Of a stretch of 17,170 bases of DNA, positions 14,233 to 17,170 are shown piece after piece. The stretch comes from Chloroflexota bacterium (lineage in GTDB: Bacteria; Chloroflexota; UBA11872). Each line of letters begins with the position of its first letter. Within the stretch, counting starts at the first letter, position 1. The stretch is from contig JAPPFO010000073.1 in assembly GCA_028875175.1 (NCBI GenBank), forward strand, positions 1-17,170, in the 5' to 3' direction. The position numbers and the translations under genes were made by a program. A model generated the notes under the pieces. It made no database searches. It worked only from the letters and a program-made list of their open reading frames with translations, and was not told where the DNA came from.

Positions 14233-15231
14233 ATGCTGTCTGTGTTCCTGGGTGGGCGCGACCCGAGGTTGCGCAACGCCGTAGAGGCGGTGCTGGGCCA
14301 TCCGGCCTCGGATGATCTGGCCTATACCCACCTAGACGGCGCGCGGGCGGGGCCGGACGAACTCAACGCCGCGTGTGGCGCCGTTTCCATGTTCGGCGAG
14401 CGGCGCAAGGTGTTCCTGGACGGCGCCCCCGCCAGCGGACCGCCGGCTCGCAAGCTCATCCAGTGGCTGGCCGCGTTCAGCGACGCCCGGAAAAAAGACC
14501 CCGCCACCGACACGTGCGACCTGGCCGTTTCGGTTTACCTTGATCTGGGCGACCGCCGCACGGCCGCTCGGGTGAGAGCCTTCAATGCTTTGGCCCAGCA
14601 CGGCGCGCGCGTTCAGCAGTTCGGGCCGCTACGGGATGCCGAGGCCGTGAGGTTCGTGCGCGCCGAGGCACGCCGCTCGGGTGTGAGCATGTCCGAGGGC
14701 GCCGCCGCCCGCCTGGTCGAACTCATGACGGCGGATGCCGGCCTGCTCGCAAGCGAGATCGAGAAGCTGGCGGCCTACGTTGGCTTCAACGGCCAGATCA
14801 CCGAGCGCGACGTGAACGCCGCCTGCGCCACGATTGGCGAACACGCGCGCTGGGACTACGTGAACGCGCTGGCCGACCGGCGCGGCGCCGATGCGCTGGC
14901 GGTGCTCCACGACATGCTGGCCCTGCGCACACCCCACGAGATGATCCTGGCCGACGTCACCCGCTCGCTGCGCCAGCTGGCCGCCGCGCGGCAGGCGGTC
15001 GTGGAAGGCGGCAATTACCAGGCGGTGGCGCGAGCCGCCGGCGCACCGCCGAGCCGGGGTCGGTACCTCGCGCAGCAGGCCCGCCGCATGTCCGACCGGC
15101 TGATCGCCCGCATGTACGCCGAAGTCGTGCGCACTGACGGCGCCCTCAAGTCAACCGGGGGCGACAAGGATGCGCTGCTGGAGATCCTGACCGCACGGCT
15201 GGCCACGCGGCCGGCCGACGCGCGCGCTTAA
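14233..15231 (+). CDS. holA: DNA polymerase III, delta subunit (clamp-loader wrench)
   Basis: 332 residues, the normal length of HolA. Delta opens the beta sliding clamp within the clamp-loader complex. Family segments: MLSVFLGGRDPRLRNAVEAVL at the N terminus, SMFGERRKVFLDGA (about 52-65), SMSEGAAARLVELMTADAGL, then LASEIEKLAAYVGFNGQITERDV, and the C-terminal RTPHEMILADVTRSLRQLAAAR and DGALKSTGGDKDALLEILTARL. No P-loop is present, as expected for delta. It sits beside rpsT, an arrangement common in bacteria. Its TAA overlaps the rpsT stop on the other strand. There is no Shine-Dalgarno, and a TAnnnT box lies six bases upstream, so it may be leaderless. Confidence 0.9.
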   Translation: MLSVFLGGRDPRLRNAVEAVLGHPASDDLAYTHLDGARAGPDELNAACGAVSMFGERRKVFLDGAPASGPPARKLIQWLAAFSDARKKDPATDTCDLAVSVYLDLGDRRTAARVRAFNALAQHGARVQQFGPLRDAEAVRFVRAEARRSGVSMSEGAAARLVELMTADAGLLASEIEKLAAYVGFNGQITERDVNAACATIGEHARWDYVNALADRRGADALAVLHDMLALRTPHEMILADVTRSLRQLAAARQAVVEGGNYQAVARAAGAPPSRGRYLAQQARRMSDRLIARMYAEVVRTDGALKSTGGDKDALLEILTARLATRPADARA

Positions 15232-15515
15232 GCGGCGTTCGCCGCCCGCAGTTGCCGGACCAGGCGGGCAACGCTGCGCGCCGCCTTGCGGCGGTGGATA
15301 ACGCCCTTGCGCGCGGCGCTATCCAGGCGGCTCTGCGCGTCGCGGATCGCCGCTTCGGCTGCGTCCGTATCGCCGGCCTCGATCGCCTCGCGGGCGCGCC
15401 TGACGAAGGTTCGCACCGTCGAGCGGGCGCTTACGTTGCGCGCGCGCAGAAATCGCTGCCGGCGCACTTCCTTGGCTCGACGTTGCTGACGGACGATTTC
15501 TTTAGGTGAAGGCAC
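15228..15515 (-). CDS. rpsT: 30S ribosomal protein S20
   Basis: 95 residues, very basic and helical, the usual size of S20, which binds 16S rRNA in the body of the small subunit. The N-terminal PSPKEIVRQQRRAKEVRRQR corresponds to the conserved Lys/Arg-rich start. KGVIHRRKAARSVARLVRQ matches the C-terminal signature (KGVIHKNKAARKKSRL in others). The start is GTG, with no evident Shine-Dalgarno just upstream. The TAA stop overlaps the holA stop by three bases in convergent orientation, so no terminator lies between the two genes. Confidence 0.94.
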   Translation of the reverse strand: MPSPKEIVRQQRRAKEVRRQRFLRARNVSARSTVRTFVRRAREAIEAGDTDAAEAAIRDAQSRLDSAARKGVIHRRKAARSVARLVRQLRAANAA

Positions 15516-15539
15516 GGTTCAACGGGATTCCGGTCACGG

Positions 15540-15788
15540 GTAGAAGCTGAGCATAGCACCGCATGCTCGCCACGGCCGACGTTCGTGCCGATCAGCATCG
15601 AGGCCACCGACAGGTGGTTCACGCCCCGATCCGCGACGATGGTGATCGTCGACGACTCACCCGGCATGATGGGCGGATGCTCACCGGCACCAAACGCCAC
15701 CGCCACGTGCGAGGCGTCAGGGTTGACATGCCACCACTGCACGAGACCGGGCAATCACCAGCGCAACGATGCGCCGACTCCTCGTCAC
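15540..15788 (-). pseudogene. Remnant of a lipoprotein gene with a Spondin_N-like end
   Basis: A GTG at 15788-15786 has AAAGGAG seven bases upstream and begins VTRSRRIVALVIARSRAVVAC, a basic N region, hydrophobic stretch and lipobox-like VVAC, but the frame stops two codons later. A second frame across the same place continues HVNPDASHVAVAFGAGEHPP, then IMPGESSTITIVADRGVNHL and SVASMLIGTN, which resembles the end of Spondin_N domains (PG.S.TFTI..... LSLASMLV.TND). The usual domain is nearly 200 residues; only about 65 remain, and the core must have been deleted and frameshifted. The intergenic space of 422 bases between rpsT and the YchF-like gene is otherwise empty of recognisable coding. 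It may be a single-copy decayed gene or debris of a paralog. The family match is by eye only. Confidence 0.45.
15550..15558 (-). promoter_or_regulatory. Possible extended -10 promoter for rpsT
   Basis: On the minus strand TGCTATGCT gives an extended -10 element (TGn plus TATGCT, four of six consensus matches) about 35 bases upstream of the rpsT GTG. No convincing -35 is seen, which is tolerated with extended -10 promoters. Confidence 0.35.
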
Positions 15789-15937
15789 CGCCGAACTCCT
15801 TTGTCCCATGGATCACTCCGTCCGTTCCGGAGTCATTTCGACCGTATGCCCGCTCCCCGGACGAATTGGCGCCAAGCTTCGCCTCACGGGCTCTCCAATT
15901 GAACGTTTGATGAGAGTTCCGTCGGGAGCCGTTTGAC

Positions 15938-16984
15938 GTGCCCGAAATCGCCCTTGCCGGGGACTTCGAATCCGGCGTCGACGCCGTCTTCGCCGCCGCC
16001 GTCGGTCGGCATGTCGTCGACGCGCCCAAGGGACGGCTGAGCGTTCAGACCGGCGCCATGCCCCTCCGCGATCCGCGGCTTCCGCCGCTCCAGTCCGTCT
16101 TCAACGCGGCCCAGACCATCCCGGTGTCGTTCACCCTCTGGCACGCACCCGGCCAGGCGCTGGCAGCCGGCGAGCCACCTAACGCCGAATGGATCGGGCG
16201 TCTGCGAACCGCTGACGCGCTCCTGCTGGTCGTCTCGGGTCAGGGTGGCCTCGAATCCGCGGCCCACCGTGCCGCCACGCTCCGCACCGAACTGGCCGTG
16301 CTGGACCTGGCGATCCTCGAACCCGCGCAGCAGCGTCTCGAAGAGCGTCTGACCAGCGGCCCACGGGTCGACCGCCGCGAGGCCGGCGAGCAGCTGGCCG
16401 TCGTCACCCGCGCGCGCGCGGCCCTGGAAGCGGAACGCCCGCTCCTCGAGGGGCTTTCGGCGCGCGAAGCCGCCAGCCTGCGCGGCTTCGGGCTGCTCGG
16501 CGCCAAACCCTGCGCCGTGGCCTGCAACGCCCCGGACGACGAAGCCGCCGCCATCGACGCACAGCGTGCCGCCGCGCACCACGACGACTGGTGCGTGATC
16601 GGCGCCGCCACCGAAGCTGAACTTGACGACCTCTCCGAGCACGACGCCGCCGAATTCAGGGCTGATCTGGGTCTGCCAGGTCTGGCTTCGCAGCGGCTGG
16701 GCCAGGCGCTCTGCCGCGCCCTCGACTACATCACCTTCTACACCGGCAACTCGCGGTCGGTGAACGCGTGGCTGTTGCCGCGCGGCGCAACCGCCCTGGA
16801 TGCCGCCGCCACCATTCACACCGACCTGGCCGCGGGCTTCATTCGAGCCGATGCGGCCGGCGCCGACGACCTCATCGCGGCCGGCTCGATGGCCGCCTTG
16901 CGCGACCTTGGCCAGCTCCGCCGCGTCGGTCGCGACTACCTGGTCTCAGACGCCGAGGTCATCCAGGTCCATTTCAGCCGCTGA
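15938..16984 (+). CDS. YchF/OLA1-like protein with DUF933 (TGS) domain and degenerate GTPase domain
   Basis: 348 residues; YchF is about 364. Residues 262-348 match the YchF C-terminal TGS/DUF933 domain closely: LDYITFYTGNSRSVNAWLLP, RGATALDAAATIHTDLAAGF, then VGRDYLVSDAEVIQVHFSR. The N terminus aligns in position with YchF but lacks the nucleotide site: GLPNVGKSTLF is replaced by GDFESGVDAVF (Lys to Val14, Ser to Asp15), and the DIAGL switch by LWHAPG. The PLRDPRLPPLQSVFNA segment aligns with the PDPRLDALAEI segment of YchF, and residues ~125-190 form the predicted helical coiled-coil insert. The GTG start has GGGAG nine bases upstream. It is convergent with pyrD, overlapping by 11 bases. 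YchF binds ribosomes and hydrolyses ATP; this protein should not hydrolyse nucleotide. It could be a structural paralog or regulator of translation. Confidence 0.82.
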   Translation: MPEIALAGDFESGVDAVFAAAVGRHVVDAPKGRLSVQTGAMPLRDPRLPPLQSVFNAAQTIPVSFTLWHAPGQALAAGEPPNAEWIGRLRTADALLLVVSGQGGLESAAHRAATLRTELAVLDLAILEPAQQRLEERLTSGPRVDRREAGEQLAVVTRARAALEAERPLLEGLSAREAASLRGFGLLGAKPCAVACNAPDDEAAAIDAQRAAAHHDDWCVIGAATEAELDDLSEHDAAEFRADLGLPGLASQRLGQALCRALDYITFYTGNSRSVNAWLLPRGATALDAAATIHTDLAAGFIRADAAGADDLIAAGSMAALRDLGQLRRVGRDYLVSDAEVIQVHFSR

Positions 16985-17170
16985 GCCGTTCCGGCCGAGC
17001 CAGCCCGACGACATCGGAAACGGATGCAAGGCCACGGCTCTCCAGGTATGCGCCCAGGCCATCCACGATGCGCTCCGCCGCGCGCGGCTCGCGAAACGTC
17101 GTGGTGCCGACCTGCACCGCCGAGGCGCCGGCCATGAGGAACTGCAGCGCGTCGTCCGTGGTCACCACCC
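16974..17170 (-). CDS. pyrD: Dihydroorotate dehydrogenase, C-terminal end (5' part outside window)
   Basis: Only the last ~65 residues are inside the window. TTDDALQFLMAGASAVQVGT, followed by TTFREPRAAERIVDGLGAYL and a final SVSDVVG, is the C-terminal signature of class 1 PyrD (FMN phosphate-binding GG-x-GA.AVQVGT region). The enzyme oxidises dihydroorotate to orotate in pyrimidine synthesis. The GTG at 17168 is an internal valine codon, as the preceding residues (GG-V) also belong to the motif. The 3' end overlaps the YchF-like gene by 11 bases in convergent orientation. Class 1A or 1B cannot be decided from this part. Confidence 0.85.
   Translation of the reverse strand, partial: VVTTDDALQFLMAGASAVQVGTTTFREPRAAERIVDGLGAYLESRGLASVSDVVGLARPERLSG

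Noticed and set aside
15563..15910. Plus-strand open frames in the rpsT to YchF-like gap
   Set aside because: Rich in His, Arg, Ser and Pro without domain resemblance or ribosome-binding site; the minus strand carries the better signal.
15884..16819. 311-codon minus-strand open frame opposite the YchF-like gene
   Set aside because: Glycine/arginine-rich shadow; the plus strand has the clear DUF933 domain.

Overview
This is a high-GC, gene-dense bacterial chromosome segment with no insertion sequence, CRISPR array, tRNA or rRNA. The combination of a T-box-controlled branched-chain amino acid operon that includes citramalate synthase, short coiled-coil membrane proteins and a DUF933/YchF-like protein suggests a Chloroflexota (Dehalococcoidia/SAR202-like) genome. 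That assignment is an inference from gene content and was not tested by any search.

Layout. Bases 1-709 (+) hold the C-terminal part of an M20 peptidase. Most of the window, about 11.4 kb down to 0.76 kb on the minus strand, is one long biosynthetic operon read in the order T-box leader, ilvB, ilvN, ilvC, leuA, leuC, leuD, leuB, cimA, and a small membrane-anchored coiled-coil protein. ilvB/ilvN, ilvN/ilvC and leuD/leuB overlap, and leuA/leuC and leuC/leuD are 8-11 bases apart, so translation is probably coupled. The genes supply acetohydroxyacid synthase, ketol-acid reductoisomerase and the isopropylmalate branch. CimA opens the pyruvate (citramalate) route to isoleucine, whose later steps can be run by LeuCD and LeuB. 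No ilvD (dihydroxyacid dehydratase) or branched-chain aminotransferase lies here.

Upstream of ilvB is a well-formed T-box: a Stem I with AGTA/GAA specifier-loop motifs, the GGTGG(T)ACCGCGG box, and an intrinsic terminator. The best specifier candidate is GTC (valine). Directly upstream of the T-box lies a striking 72-base inverted repeat.

From 11.6 kb on: a DEDDy 3'-5' exonuclease (+), apparently leaderless; a minus-strand pair of class III (GSAM-like) aminotransferase and RidA-family protein; DNA polymerase III delta (+) meeting ribosomal protein S20 (-) with overlapping stop codons; a decayed lipoprotein gene with a Spondin-like end (-); a YchF/OLA1 relative (+) that keeps the C-terminal TGS (DUF933) domain but has lost the P-loop; and the 3' end of a dihydroorotate dehydrogenase gene (-), cut by the window end.

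Most of the window is ordinary metabolism. The best leads are the P-loop-less YchF paralog, the T-box and its specifier, the inverted repeat upstream of it, the spondin-lipoprotein remnant and the leaderless start signals.
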